Shown: positions 1 through 7,927 of the stretch, piece after piece
Layout of the letters: each line of letters begins with the position of its first letter
Numbering within the stretch: the stretch's first letter is position 1
From: Pseudomonas triclosanedens
GTDB taxonomy: Bacteria > Pseudomonadota > Gammaproteobacteria > Pseudomonadales > Pseudomonadaceae
Assembly: GCF_026686735.1 (NCBI RefSeq)
Contig: NZ_CP113432.1
Location: 1,488,001-1,552,000 of the forward strand
Length of the DNA: 64,000 bases
Reading direction: 5' to 3'
Translations under genes and position numbers: made by a program
Notes under the pieces: model-generated
Told to the model about the DNA's origin: nothing
Seen by the model: only the letters and a program-made list of their open reading frames with translations
Databases searched by the model: none

Positions 1-1037
1 GCCTGGACCCGACCCGTTTCGAATCCAACGTCGGCGAGACCGAGGCTGATCGCCTGGCCATGTTCCTGCGCGTCGAGCGCCTGTCCGCCGAGGTGGAAGA
101 CCGCCCGCTGAACATTCCCGACGACGTGCGCGCCAAGGTGCCCGGCCAGGCCAGCAGCGAGGAGGCGTTGTTCCACAGCCGCCAGCAGCAGCTCAAGGAC
201 GAAGTCGCCGGCCTGGAGCAGCAATTGGTGCAGAAGCAGCAGGAGCTGCGCGAGTTCGTTTCCAAGCAGGCGCAGTACCGCAACAGCCTGGGCCTGCTGC
301 GCGAAGAGATTTCCATGTCCGCGCCACTGGTGGCGCAGGGCGCAATGTCGCAGGTGGAGCTGCTGCGCCTGAAGCGTTCGGAGGTGGAGAACCGCGGCCA
401 GCTCGATGCCACCACATTGGCTATCCCGCGCGCCGAGGCGGCGGTGAAGGAAGTCGAGCGCAAGGTCGCCGAGACCCAGTCGCGCTTCCGTAGCGAAGCG
501 CTGAAGGAACTCAACGAGGCGCGTACCGACCTGAGCAAGGCCGAGGCCACCGGCAAGGCGCTGGAAGACCGGGTCAACCGCACGCTGGTTACCTCGCCGG
601 TGCGCGGCATCGTCAAGCAACTGCTGGTGAATACCATTGGCGGGGTGATCCAGCCAGGCAGCGATCTGGTGGAAATCGTCCCGCTGGACGATACCCTGCT
701 GGTGGAGGCGCGCATCCGCCCGCAGGACATCGCCTTCCTGCGGCCGGGGCAGCACGCGATGGTCAAGTTCACCGCGTACGACTACACCATCTACGGCGGA
801 CTGGAGGCGGATCTTGAGCAGATCGGCGCCGACACCGTCACCGACGACGATGGCAACAGCTTCTACCTGATCAAGCTGCGCACTCGCAAAAGCCACCTGG
901 GCAGCGACGACAAGCCGCTGCTGATCATCCCGGGGATGATCGCCACGGTAGACATCATGACCGGCAAGAAAAGCATCCTGAGCTACCTGCTCAAGCCCAT
1001 CCTGCGGGCCAGGGCGGAGGCGCTGCGGGAGCGCTGA
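1..1037 (+). CDS. HlyD-family type I secretion periplasmic adaptor (5' partial)
   Basis: Membrane-fusion subunit that would join an inner-membrane ABC exporter to an outer-membrane TolC-type channel in type I secretion. The reading frame is already open at base 3, with an in-frame sequence typical of the family, so the start lies upstream of the window. What remains is a long Glu/Gln/Lys-rich alpha-helical coiled-coil hairpin, then a lipoyl-like beta segment (TSPVRGIVKQL) and the conserved C-terminal block with PLDD, IRPQDIAFL, RPGQ and PGMIATVDI. The C-terminal layout resembles LapC/PrtE adaptors. The substrate cannot be told from here; in pseudomonads such adaptors often serve large adhesins or proteases. 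It is the last gene of its operon and is followed by a hairpin. Confidence 0.9.
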   Translation, partial: LDPTRFESNVGETEADRLAMFLRVERLSAEVEDRPLNIPDDVRAKVPGQASSEEALFHSRQQQLKDEVAGLEQQLVQKQQELREFVSKQAQYRNSLGLLREEISMSAPLVAQGAMSQVELLRLKRSEVENRGQLDATTLAIPRAEAAVKEVERKVAETQSRFRSEALKELNEARTDLSKAEATGKALEDRVNRTLVTSPVRGIVKQLLVNTIGGVIQPGSDLVEIVPLDDTLLVEARIRPQDIAFLRPGQHAMVKFTAYDYTIYGGLEADLEQIGADTVTDDDGNSFYLIKLRTRKSHLGSDDKPLLIIPGMIATVDIMTGKKSILSYLLKPILRARAEALRER

Positions 1038-1052
1038 TCGGCCTGGCATCCA

Positions 1053-1086
1053 CTCCTGCGGACCGGGCTAACCGGTTTCGCAGGAG
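1053..1086 (+). terminator. Hairpin after the secretion adaptor gene
   Basis: Inverted repeat CTCCTGCG/CGCAGGAG enclosing a nested CCGG/CCGG pair, 15 bases after the stop codon. There is no U-run, so termination is likely but not certain. Confidence 0.5.
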
Positions 1087-1115
1087 CGTCGCCGCGGGTG
1101 GAGTGGCGCGCAACG

Positions 1116-1142
1116 GATGGGTATCGCTGCGTTCCACCCATC
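1116..1142. repeat. GATGGGT-type intergenic repeat, copy 1
   Basis: Short hairpin GATGGGT/ACCCATC around the core ATCGCTGCGTTCC. A related element, with the same GATGGGTATCGC opening, occurs at 57758-57783. It lies in the convergent gap between the adaptor gene and the reductase gene. Confidence 0.45.
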
Positions 1143-1244
1143 AACGATCACGCAACGGTCTCCACCTGTCCTGCGTCAGGCTTCAGCGCTGGCGTGCGTT
1201 GCTTGCGCAGGCGCGGACCTTGTCCGTGAACCCGCCGACGCCGA

Positions 1245-1886
1245 TCAGTACGCCACGGTAAACCGCTGCTGGTGGTGGTTGGCCTGTTCGGCTTCATCGA
1301 TCATCGCTACGGCAAGGTCTGGCAGGGAGATACGGCTTTCGCCCTTGTCGTCGAACAGCACCTGGTCTGCGCCGATGCGGAAGCTGCCGGTGCGGGTCTC
1401 GCCTTCGAGCAGCATTGCCGGGCTGAGGAAGGCCCAGTCCAGCTCCCGCTCGGCGCGCAGTTGTTCCAGCGCGTCAGCGGCGCCCAGTGCGCCCTGTTTC
1501 CACTGCTCGGGGAATGCCGGGCTATCGACCAGGCGCTGGCCGGGAGCGATTTCCAGGCTGCCGGCGCCGCCCAGGACCAGCAGGCGCTTTATCCCGGATG
1601 CCTTCACGCCGTCGACGATGGCGCGGCTGCCGCGGGCGTGGGCGTCGCGGATGTCGGGGTTGCCCCAGCCGGCATTGAAGGCGCTGACCACCACGTCGTG
1701 GCCGGCGACGGCGCGGGCGATCTGCGCCGGATCGTAGACGTCGGCCTGGACCACCTTGAGGTTGTCGCGTGCCGCCAGTTTCACTGGGTCGCGGACCAGC
1801 GCGGTGACGCGGTGGCCGCGGCGCAGGGCTTCTTCGAGGAAGTAGTGGCCGACGTGGCCGGTGGCGCCGATCAGGGCAATGTTCAT
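1245..1886 (-). CDS. NAD(P)-binding Rossmann-fold reductase (NmrA/SDR-like)
   Basis: Predicted soluble NAD(P)-dependent oxidoreductase or NAD(P)H-sensing protein of 213 aa. The nucleotide-binding motif GATGHVG sits at residues 7-13, directly after the first beta strand, as in atypical SDR/NmrA proteins annotated NAD(P)-dependent epimerase/dehydratase or NAD(P)H-binding. The start at 1886 is chosen because an AAGGTG ribosome-binding site precedes it and because the Rossmann strand begins at residue 2; an upstream in-frame ATG would add 16 unrelated residues. The substrate is unknown. It stands alone between the adaptor gene (convergent) and the K+ channel gene (same strand, about 110 bp upstream). 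Confidence 0.8.
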   Translation of the reverse strand: MNIALIGATGHVGHYFLEEALRRGHRVTALVRDPVKLAARDNLKVVQADVYDPAQIARAVAGHDVVVSAFNAGWGNPDIRDAHARGSRAIVDGVKASGIKRLLVLGGAGSLEIAPGQRLVDSPAFPEQWKQGALGAADALEQLRAERELDWAFLSPAMLLEGETRTGSFRIGADQVLFDDKGESRISLPDLAVAMIDEAEQANHHQQRFTVAY

Positions 1887-1995
1887 GGAATCACCTTTTC
1901 GCGGGAGGTCGCGCGGTTGCGACGGGTGAATCATCTTCGGCGTTTGGTGGTGGCGGATAAATGCCCGTCATTGCCATGCACTCGTAAGTCCTGCT

Positions 1996-2628
1996 TCACA
2001 ATCCTTCGTCCTGATCTCTCATCAGGCTCAGGCCGCGCGCCACCGCCAGGGCGATGAACAGCGCGCCCATGATGGCTTCGGCGCCGGCCAGCAGGCGAGC
2101 CAGCGGGAACACCGGGGCGATGTCGCCGTAGCCGATGGTGGTGAGGGTGATCATGCTGAAGTAGATGAAGCTGTCCAGGTGCAGCGGGGCATTGCCGGTG
2201 AAGCTGTTCGGCCACAGTTGCTCGATCAGGTTGTAGGCGAAGGCGAACACCAGTATGAAGTTCAGGTAAAGCGAGCACAGGCCGTAGAGCAGCTCGCCGG
2301 TGACCGGGCGCTCCTGGGTGACGCGGCGGAACAGTGCCACCACCAGCAGCAGGTAGAAGCACACCTGCGGGATGCCCTGGTGCAGCAGGGGTTGCAGGTT
2401 CCAGTCGCTGGGAATGAACAGCATGCCAAGGCTGACAGTGCCGGCCAGGCAGATGAAGTGGAACAGTGTGCTGCGGATGCGCAGTGTGTTGAGCGCCGCC
2501 AGCACCATCAGCACCAGGCTGCCCAGTTCCAGCGGCAGCGGTGGCGAGGGGAAGGCCAGCAGCGCGACGACCAGGATGATCGAGCCCAGCAGCAGGCGGA
2601 AGCGGTAACGCAGCAGGAAGTGTTTCAA
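1996..2628 (-). CDS. Small potassium-channel family protein
   Basis: Inner-membrane ion-channel protein of 210 aa. Several hydrophobic segments (about residues 12-27, 36-48, 56-72, 89-101, 115-136 and 178-198) surround a pore loop with the K+ selectivity filter TTIGYGDI at residues 163-170, so potassium selectivity is well supported. There is no cytoplasmic RCK/TrkA domain. The only sensible start is TTG at 2628, preceded by GGAG nine bases upstream; no ATG or GTG occurs between the previous gene's stop and this point in the frame, and the first internal Met would delete two membrane segments. It follows the mmsB-like gene by 68 bp on the same strand and could be read through from that operon. 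Confidence 0.8.
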   Translation of the reverse strand: MKHFLLRYRFRLLLGSIILVVALLAFPSPPLPLELGSLVLMVLAALNTLRIRSTLFHFICLAGTVSLGMLFIPSDWNLQPLLHQGIPQVCFYLLLVVALFRRVTQERPVTGELLYGLCSLYLNFILVFAFAYNLIEQLWPNSFTGNAPLHLDSFIYFSMITLTTIGYGDIAPVFPLARLLAGAEAIMGALFIALAVARGLSLMRDQDEGL

Positions 2629-2696
2629 CTGGCGGGGCTCCGGCGTCGAGAGGTATCGGTCTGCTCGAGCGTAGCTGCCAGCCGCCGGATTTCGCC

Positions 2697-3581
2697 TCAG
2701 GAGTCGAAAAGCTTCTGCACCACCGAGAAGTCCTGCTCGCCGTGCCCCTGTTTGAGCAACAGGCGATACAGCGCCAGCGCCAGGCTGCCCATCGGCGTGC
2801 TGTTGCCGCTGACCTGGGCGGCTTCCTGGGCGAGCCCGAGGTCCTTTGTCATCAGCGAGGCCATGAAGCCGCCGGTGTAGCCGCGCGACGCGGGGGCGTT
2901 CTCCATTACCCCGGGCCACGGGTTGTAGACCTCCAGCGCCCAGTTGCCACCGGAGCTGCGGCGCATGATTTCCGACAGTACGGCTGGGTCCAGGCCGTTG
3001 GCCGCGCCCAGGGCGAGGGATTCGGCGGTGCCGATCATCAGCACGGCGAGCAACTGGTTGTTGCACACCTTGGCTACCTGGCCGGCGCCGTCGCGCCCGG
3101 CATGGAAGATGTTGCGGCCCATGACAGAGAACACCGGACGGGCACGTTCGAGCACCTCCGGATCGCCGCCGACCATGAAGGTCAGGGTACCGGCGATGGC
3201 GCCACCGGTGCCGCCGGATACCGGCGCGTCGAGCATCGGTATGCCGCGTTCGGCGGCGGCCTGGTGGACCTTGCGGGCTGAGGCGGGGGCGATAGTGGAG
3301 CACTCCAGCACGAGCGTGCCGGGCGCGATGTGGGCCAGCAGTCCCTCGTCGCCCAGGTAGATGCCCTCGACGTGCTGGCTGGCCGGCAGCATGGTCACCA
3401 CCACGTCGGCGCCGTCCACCGCGTCGTGGGCGCTGCGCGCCGCGCTGGCGCCCTGGGCGACCAGGCCGTCGATGGCGCTTTGCACCAGATCGAACACGCG
3501 CAGCAGGTAGCCAGCCTTGATCAGGTTGGCGGCCATAGGCGCTCCCATGTGGCCGAGACCGATGAAGGCGATGGTTTGCAT
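2697..3581 (-). CDS. mmsB: 3-hydroxyisobutyrate dehydrogenase family protein
   Basis: NAD(P)-dependent beta-hydroxyacid dehydrogenase, 294 aa. In valine breakdown the family oxidises 3-hydroxyisobutyrate to methylmalonate semialdehyde. Visible are the N-terminal dinucleotide-binding motif GLGHMGAPMA, the substrate-binding block DAPVSGGTGGA, and the lysine-containing motif KVCNNQ that carries the catalytic Lys. The start at 3581 has a strong AGGAGG site. It is the last of four co-directional acyl-CoA genes, which supports the valine role. Caution: the P. aeruginosa gene at this place (PA0743, from memory) was reported to act on L-serine, so substrate range is uncertain. Confidence 0.88.
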   Translation of the reverse strand: MQTIAFIGLGHMGAPMAANLIKAGYLLRVFDLVQSAIDGLVAQGASAARSAHDAVDGADVVVTMLPASQHVEGIYLGDEGLLAHIAPGTLVLECSTIAPASARKVHQAAAERGIPMLDAPVSGGTGGAIAGTLTFMVGGDPEVLERARPVFSVMGRNIFHAGRDGAGQVAKVCNNQLLAVLMIGTAESLALGAANGLDPAVLSEIMRRSSGGNWALEVYNPWPGVMENAPASRGYTGGFMASLMTKDLGLAQEAAQVSGNSTPMGSLALALYRLLLKQGHGEQDFSVVQKLFDS

Positions 3582-3679
3582 GCGGTTTCCTCCTGTTGGA
3601 CGACAGGCACTCCAGTGCAGGGAGAGCCCGCAGGAGGAGGCGCGCGTGGTAGGCCTCAACCTGCGGTGGAAGGGGCCGG

Positions 3680-4783
3680 CTAGAGGTCTGCCAGCGGGTG
3701 CTCGCCCTCCCAGGTGGCGTCGAAGTGCGCATTCACTACTGCATCAGGTATGGCAGCGATATCCGGCCAGTGCCAGTGCGGGGCGTTGTCCTTGTCGATC
3801 AGCCGGGCACGCACGCCCTCGGGGAATTCCGGGTGGCGGCAGCAGTTCAGGCTCATTGCGTATTCCATGCGGAACACTTCGGCGATCGACAGATGGCGCG
3901 CGCGGCGGATCTGTTCCCAGACCAGCCGGGCGGTCAGCGGACAGCCCGAGGCCAGCGTCTTCGCACCGCGGGCGATCAGTGCATCGTCGTCCCCGGCGAG
4001 GGCGGTCAGCGCCTGCCAGGCGTCGGCTACGCTGGCGCAGTCCAGTAGTGCATCGAGACGTTCGCGGCGTGGCAGCAACTGGGCCTCCGGCAGTTCCGCG
4101 CGGGCCTCGCGCTCCAGTGCGCGGAGCAGGCTGTGCAGTTGCACGTCGCTCTGCTCGCGCCAGTTCAGTTGCACCAGGCCGTCGATCAGGTCGTCCTGCT
4201 GGGTGTCGAGCAGGAAGCGGTCGGCCAGGTCCAGGTCCAGCGCATCGCGGGCATTCATCTGCGTGGCGGTCAGGCCGAGGAACAGGCCGAGACTGCCCGG
4301 CAGGCGGGCGAGGAACCAACTGGCGCCGACATCGGGATACAGGCCGATGCTGATCTCCGGCATCGCCAGGCGACTGCTCGGGGTGACGATGCGTACACCG
4401 GCGCCCTGCATCAGGCCCATGCCACCGCCCATCACGTAGCCGTGAGCCCAGCAGAGCAGCGGCTTCGGATAGGTGTGGATGAGGTAGTCCAGGCGGTACT
4501 CGTCGGCGAAGAAGCGGCGGGCGAGGGTCGGGACTTCGCCGGGCTGCTCGCGGCAGGCATCGACCAGCTTGCGCACGTCGCCGCCGGCGCAGAACGCCTT
4601 GCCGCCATTGCCGCGCAGTACCACGCAGGCTATCTGGGCGTCTTCGGCCCAGGTTTTCAGTTGATGACTGAGCGCCTCGATCATAGGCAGGCTCAGGGCA
4701 TTGAGGCTCTTCTCGGCATCGAGCGTGGCGATGCCGATGCGGAAGCCGTGCAGGCCGGGGCGTTCTTCGAACATCACATTCAT
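3680..4783 (-). CDS. 3-hydroxyisobutyryl-CoA hydrolase (crotonase fold)
   Basis: Crotonase-superfamily enzyme of 367 aa, about 100 aa longer than simple enoyl-CoA hydratases, which is typical of 3-hydroxyisobutyryl-CoA hydrolases. These release 3-hydroxyisobutyrate from its CoA ester in valine degradation. Oxyanion-hole residues lie in AFCAGGD (about 64-70) and GYVMGGGMG (about 115-123). The pair MPE...PDVG places Glu143 and Asp151 where the hydrolase family has its catalytic acids. It starts 10 bp after the enoyl-CoA hydratase gene and is followed by mmsB after 98 bp, so the step order in the operon matches the pathway. A plain hydratase activity is less likely because of the length and the Glu/Asp pair. 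Confidence 0.88.
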   Translation of the reverse strand: MNVMFEERPGLHGFRIGIATLDAEKSLNALSLPMIEALSHQLKTWAEDAQIACVVLRGNGGKAFCAGGDVRKLVDACREQPGEVPTLARRFFADEYRLDYLIHTYPKPLLCWAHGYVMGGGMGLMQGAGVRIVTPSSRLAMPEISIGLYPDVGASWFLARLPGSLGLFLGLTATQMNARDALDLDLADRFLLDTQQDDLIDGLVQLNWREQSDVQLHSLLRALEREARAELPEAQLLPRRERLDALLDCASVADAWQALTALAGDDDALIARGAKTLASGCPLTARLVWEQIRRARHLSIAEVFRMEYAMSLNCCRHPEFPEGVRARLIDKDNAPHWHWPDIAAIPDAVVNAHFDATWEGEHPLADL

Positions 4784-4793
4784 GGTCGGTCCC

Positions 4794-5612
4794 TTACTGG
4801 TTGCGCCACTGCGGCTCGCGTTTCTCCAGGAAGGCGTTGACGCCCTCGCGGGTATCGTCGGCGTCGAACAGATCGACGAAGCGCTCGCGCTCTTCCGGCA
4901 GCCAGGTGTTGGGGCCGCGCGAACGGGCGCCCTGGATCAGCGGTTTGATGGTGCGCACCGCTACCGGGCTCTGGCGGGCGACCTTGGCAGCCAGCAGCAG
5001 GGCGGCACCGCGCGCTTCTCCGGTGTCCACGACCTGTTCGACCAGGCCGATGCGCAGCGCGGTTTCCGCGTCGATGCGCTCGCCACAGAGGATCATGCGC
5101 TTGGCCCAGCCTTCGCCGACCATCCACGACAGCGCCTGGGTGCCGCCGGCACAGGGCAGCAGGCCCACAGCGGCTTCCGGCAGGGCCATCTGCGCCTGGC
5201 GTTCGGCGATGCGGATGTCGCAGGCCAGGGCACATTCCAGCCCGCCACCCATGGCGTAGCCGTTGATCGCGGCGATGGAGACGCCACGGAAGTCGCGCAG
5301 TGCCTCGAAGGCTTCGCCGAAGCGGCGCGCCATTTCGCGGGCGCGGGCCTTGTCGCCGTCGGCGAACATGTTCAGGTCGGCACCGGCGGAGAAGAATTTC
5401 GGCCCCTGGCCCGTCACCACCAGGGCGTAGATGTCGTCGTCGCGGTTGAGGTGTTCGACGACCTGGCGCAAGCCGATCAGCGAGTCGCGGTCCCAGGTGT
5501 TGGCAGGCGGATGGTTGATGGTGATCAGCGCGGTGTGGCCGTGCTTTTCCACCGTCAGCTTGTGGGTCAGGTCGAAGACGCCGGGCTTGTAGGGTTCCAG
5601 GGCGTTGCTCAT
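4794..5612 (-). CDS. Enoyl-CoA hydratase (possible DspI counterpart)
   Basis: Crotonase-fold hydratase of 272 aa. It shows the oxyanion-hole motif SAGADL (75-80), GGGLE with catalytic Glu126, and LPE with Glu146, the two glutamates spaced 20 residues apart as in true hydratases. In this operon it would hydrate methacrylyl-CoA in valine degradation. By gene order it corresponds to PA0745 of P. aeruginosa, which is known as DspI and is needed there for the dispersion signal cis-2-decenoic acid; the same length supports orthology, but function here is inference. The start at 5612 has AAGGAG at good spacing. Confidence 0.88.
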   Translation of the reverse strand: MSNALEPYKPGVFDLTHKLTVEKHGHTALITINHPPANTWDRDSLIGLRQVVEHLNRDDDIYALVVTGQGPKFFSAGADLNMFADGDKARAREMARRFGEAFEALRDFRGVSIAAINGYAMGGGLECALACDIRIAERQAQMALPEAAVGLLPCAGGTQALSWMVGEGWAKRMILCGERIDAETALRIGLVEQVVDTGEARGAALLLAAKVARQSPVAVRTIKPLIQGARSRGPNTWLPEERERFVDLFDADDTREGVNAFLEKREPQWRNQ

Positions 5613-5742
5613 GGTGTGGCTCCTTGTCGGTGCCGCCGGTGGGCGGTCTGATGTGTCTGGGACATTAGGCGCGTGCATAGTGGTGCGTCCATGTCCTATC
5701 TGTTCGATAGCGCCCGCAGGGCTGGGCGGTTTTTCCAATCCC

Positions 5743-5769
5743 GGATCGCCTGCTCAGAGCAGGCGATCC
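5743..5769 (-). repeat. Perfect 12-bp hairpin over the acyl-CoA dehydrogenase stop codon
   Basis: Perfect inverted repeat GGATCGCCTGCT/AGCAGGCGATCC with a 3-base loop. It spans the last codons and the TGA (5754-5756) of the dehydrogenase gene, 131 bp before the next gene of the operon. No U-run follows, so an mRNA-stabilising or attenuating hairpin is more likely than a full terminator. Confidence 0.6.
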
Positions 5770-6917
5770 AGCATCGCACCCTGTTCGAGCAGGCGGCGGG
5801 CGACGATCACCCGCATGATTTCGTTGGTGCCTTCGAGGATCTGGTGCACGCGGCTGTCGCGTACCCAGCGTTCGAGCGGGTAGTCGTTGAGGTAGCCGTA
5901 GCCTCCGTGCAGTTGCAGGGCGTCGTTGCACAGGGCGAAGCAGCGGTCGGTGGCGAAGCGCTTGGCCATCGCGCAATACAGGGTTGCCTCGCCGTCCTTG
6001 TGGTCCAGCTTGTGCGCGGCCAGGCGCACCATCTGCCGGCTGGCGGTGAGGTCGGTGAGCATGTCGGCGAGTTTGAATTGCAGGGCCTGGAACTCGGCCA
6101 GCGCCTTGCCGAACTGCTTGCGTTCCTCGACGTAGCGCAATGACTGCTCCAGTGCCGCCTGGGCGGCACCGAGCGAGCAACTGGCGATGTTCAGGCGGCC
6201 ACCGTCCAGGCCTTTCATGGCGTAGACGAAGCCCTGGCCCTCGGGGCCGATCCGGTTGCCGGCGGGGATGCGCACGCCTTCGAAGGTGATGGTGCGGGTT
6301 GGCTGGGCCTTCCAGCCCATCTTGTCTTCATTGCGCCCATAACGGATGCCCTCGGCATTGGCCGGCACCAGGAAGCAGGAGATGCCCTTGGCGCCGTCCA
6401 CGCCGGTGCGCGCCATGACGATCAGCACGTCGGTGCTGCCGGCGCCGGAGATGAAGGTCTTGGCGCCATCGAGCACGTACTCATCTCCGTCGCGCCTGGC
6501 GCGGGTGCGCAGGTGCGCGGCGTCGGAGCCGGCGTCCGGCTCGGTGAGGCAGTAGGAGGCCAGCAGTTCGCCGCCGATCAAACCGGGCAGCCACTGCTGC
6601 TTGAGTGCGGCGTCGCCGAAGCTGGCGAGCATCCAGCTGGCCATGTTGTGGATGGTCATGTAGGCCGTGGTGGCCACGCAACCGGCGGCCAGTTGCTCGA
6701 AGATCAGCGAGGCAGACAGGCGCGACAGGCCCAGGCCGCCATCTTCCTCGGCGATGTACAGGCCCAGGTAGCCCTGCTCGGCGGCACGGCGGATCACTTC
6801 CACCGGGAAGTGGTGCTGGCGGTCCCATTCGGCGGCGTGGGGCGCGAGTTCGCGGCTGGCGAAGGCGCGGGCGCTGTCCACCAGCAGGCGTTGTTCTTCG
6901 GACAGATCGAAATTCAT
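5754..6917 (-). CDS. Acyl-CoA dehydrogenase (isobutyryl-CoA dehydrogenase type)
   Basis: FAD-dependent acyl-CoA dehydrogenase of 387 aa, the first enzyme of the operon; it would oxidise isobutyryl-CoA to methacrylyl-CoA and pass electrons to ETF. The sequence has the full family layout: N-terminal helical domain beginning MNFDLSEEQ, the mid beta domain with CLTEPDAGSD and the FAD/substrate block FISGAGSTD, and the C-terminal domain ending with the catalytic-base motif LEGTNEI (Glu about 362). Start at 6917 is supported by TGAGG upstream. A perfect AANAANAA motif lies just before the ribosome-binding site, and 21-bp spaced direct repeats lie near the expected -35, suggesting Crc/Hfq repression and AraC-type activation. 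Confidence 0.9.
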   Translation of the reverse strand: MNFDLSEEQRLLVDSARAFASRELAPHAAEWDRQHHFPVEVIRRAAEQGYLGLYIAEEDGGLGLSRLSASLIFEQLAAGCVATTAYMTIHNMASWMLASFGDAALKQQWLPGLIGGELLASYCLTEPDAGSDAAHLRTRARRDGDEYVLDGAKTFISGAGSTDVLIVMARTGVDGAKGISCFLVPANAEGIRYGRNEDKMGWKAQPTRTITFEGVRIPAGNRIGPEGQGFVYAMKGLDGGRLNIASCSLGAAQAALEQSLRYVEERKQFGKALAEFQALQFKLADMLTDLTASRQMVRLAAHKLDHKDGEATLYCAMAKRFATDRCFALCNDALQLHGGYGYLNDYPLERWVRDSRVHQILEGTNEIMRVIVARRLLEQGAMLDRLL

Positions 6918-6929
6918 GCAGCTACCTCA

Positions 6930-6937
6930 TTGTTCTT
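6930..6937 (-). promoter_or_regulatory. Crc/Hfq catabolite (CA) motif before the acyl-CoA operon
   Basis: On the minus strand the sequence reads AAGAACAA, a perfect AANAANAA motif, immediately upstream of TGAGG and the start codon at 6917. Motifs of this form close to the start codon are known targets for Hfq/Crc translational repression in Pseudomonas. Confidence 0.6.
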
Positions 6938-6983
6938 GTCGTGCACATTTTCCATCGGTTATAGCGGTTGCGCCGGCGGCTGT

Positions 6984-7019
6984 GGATTGACGATCTTGTG
7001 CAGGGGATGGACGATCTTG
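6984..7019. promoter_or_regulatory. 21-bp-spaced direct repeats, probable AraC-type operator
   Basis: GGATTGACGATCTTG (6984-6998) and GGATGGACGATCTTG (7005-7019) differ at one base and are 21 bp apart, two helical turns, as usual for AraC-family operators. On the minus strand a TATAAC hexamer (6963-6958) lies so that the proximal repeat overlaps or abuts the -35 region of the acyl-CoA operon. The divergent AraC gene begins at 7046. Confidence 0.65.
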
Positions 7020-7045
7020 GCATTAGTGTCTGCGGAAATACCGCC

Positions 7046-7924
7046 ATGTCCCGTCCGCTCACTTCGTCCTGGCCGCTGCCACAGCAGGGCGTGCGCTTCA
7101 TCACTCCGCCGCGACTGCGCCGCGCGCTGGATCGCCATCCACTCGGCCAGGCCTGCTATCCGCTGGCGTTGGGGTATTACCCGGCGGCGGCGGGCCATCG
7201 CATGGAGCGCGCTGTCCCGGAGGATCACCTGCTGATCTATTGCAGTGCGGGGCATGGCTGGCTGGAAACCGAGGATGGACGATTAGAGGTCGCCGGTGGC
7301 GATCTGCTGGTGCTGCCCAAGGGGCGCGCGCATGCCTACGGTGCCGACGCCGAGCGGCCGTGGTCGATCTTCTGGGTGCACCTGGAAGGGCGGCTGAGCG
7401 AGGAGTTCCTGCGCCCGCTGGGCAAGTCGCCGCGCCTGCGGGTCGGCGTGCAGCCGCGCCTGCTCGGCGAGTTCGATGCGCTGCTGGCGTTGCGCCGGCA
7501 GGGCCTGAGCCTGCCGCACTTCATCCATGCCGCGCACCTGCTGCAGAGCCTGTTGACATCGCTGGCGCTGCGTCCGGCGCGGGCGCGGCTGAAGTCCGGG
7601 CGGGTGCTGGATGTGGAGGCGGTGCAGGCGCTGATGCGCGAGCATCTGCACGACGCGCTGAACCTGGACGAGCTGGCCGCACAGTTCCGCCTGTCGCGCT
7701 TCCACTTCGCCAAGACATACCGCGCGCTGACTGGCCAGGCGCCGATCCAGGATTTCATCCGGTTGAAGATGACCCACGCCTGCCGCCTGCTCGACCAGGG
7801 CAACCTGGAAGTGCGCCAGGTTGCCGAGCAATTGGGTTATGCCGATGCCTATTACTTTTCGCGGCTGTTCAAGCGCGTGGTGGGCATGGCGCCCAGTCAC
7901 TACCGGGCGCTGCACGCCGGTTAA
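7046..7924 (+). CDS. AraC-family regulator (MmsR-like)
   Basis: Transcription regulator of 292 aa. The N-terminal part has the cupin-like effector/dimerisation fold seen in AraC and MmsR (blocks around GHGWLETEDG, LLVLPKGRAHAY and IFWVHLEG). The C-terminal 100 residues hold the two helix-turn-helix motifs, with LDELAAQFRLSRFHFAKTYR and the second-helix signature YADAYYFSRLFKRVVGMAPSHYR. It is divergent from the acyl-CoA operon and almost certainly controls it through the 21-bp repeats in the shared gap. Start chosen at 7046 with GGAA upstream; a longer frame upstream would run through the operator. It ends 3 bp from the convergent binding-protein gene. Confidence 0.85.
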   Translation: MSRPLTSSWPLPQQGVRFITPPRLRRALDRHPLGQACYPLALGYYPAAAGHRMERAVPEDHLLIYCSAGHGWLETEDGRLEVAGGDLLVLPKGRAHAYGADAERPWSIFWVHLEGRLSEEFLRPLGKSPRLRVGVQPRLLGEFDALLALRRQGLSLPHFIHAAHLLQSLLTSLALRPARARLKSGRVLDVEAVQALMREHLHDALNLDELAAQFRLSRFHFAKTYRALTGQAPIQDFIRLKMTHACRLLDQGNLEVRQVAEQLGYADAYYFSRLFKRVVGMAPSHYRALHAG

Positions 7925-7927
7925 GGT

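Noticed and set aside
1272..2057. Plus-strand open frame opposite the NAD(P)-binding reductase
   Set aside because: No domain and low-complexity composition; the minus-strand gene has a clear Rossmann motif and ribosome-binding site.
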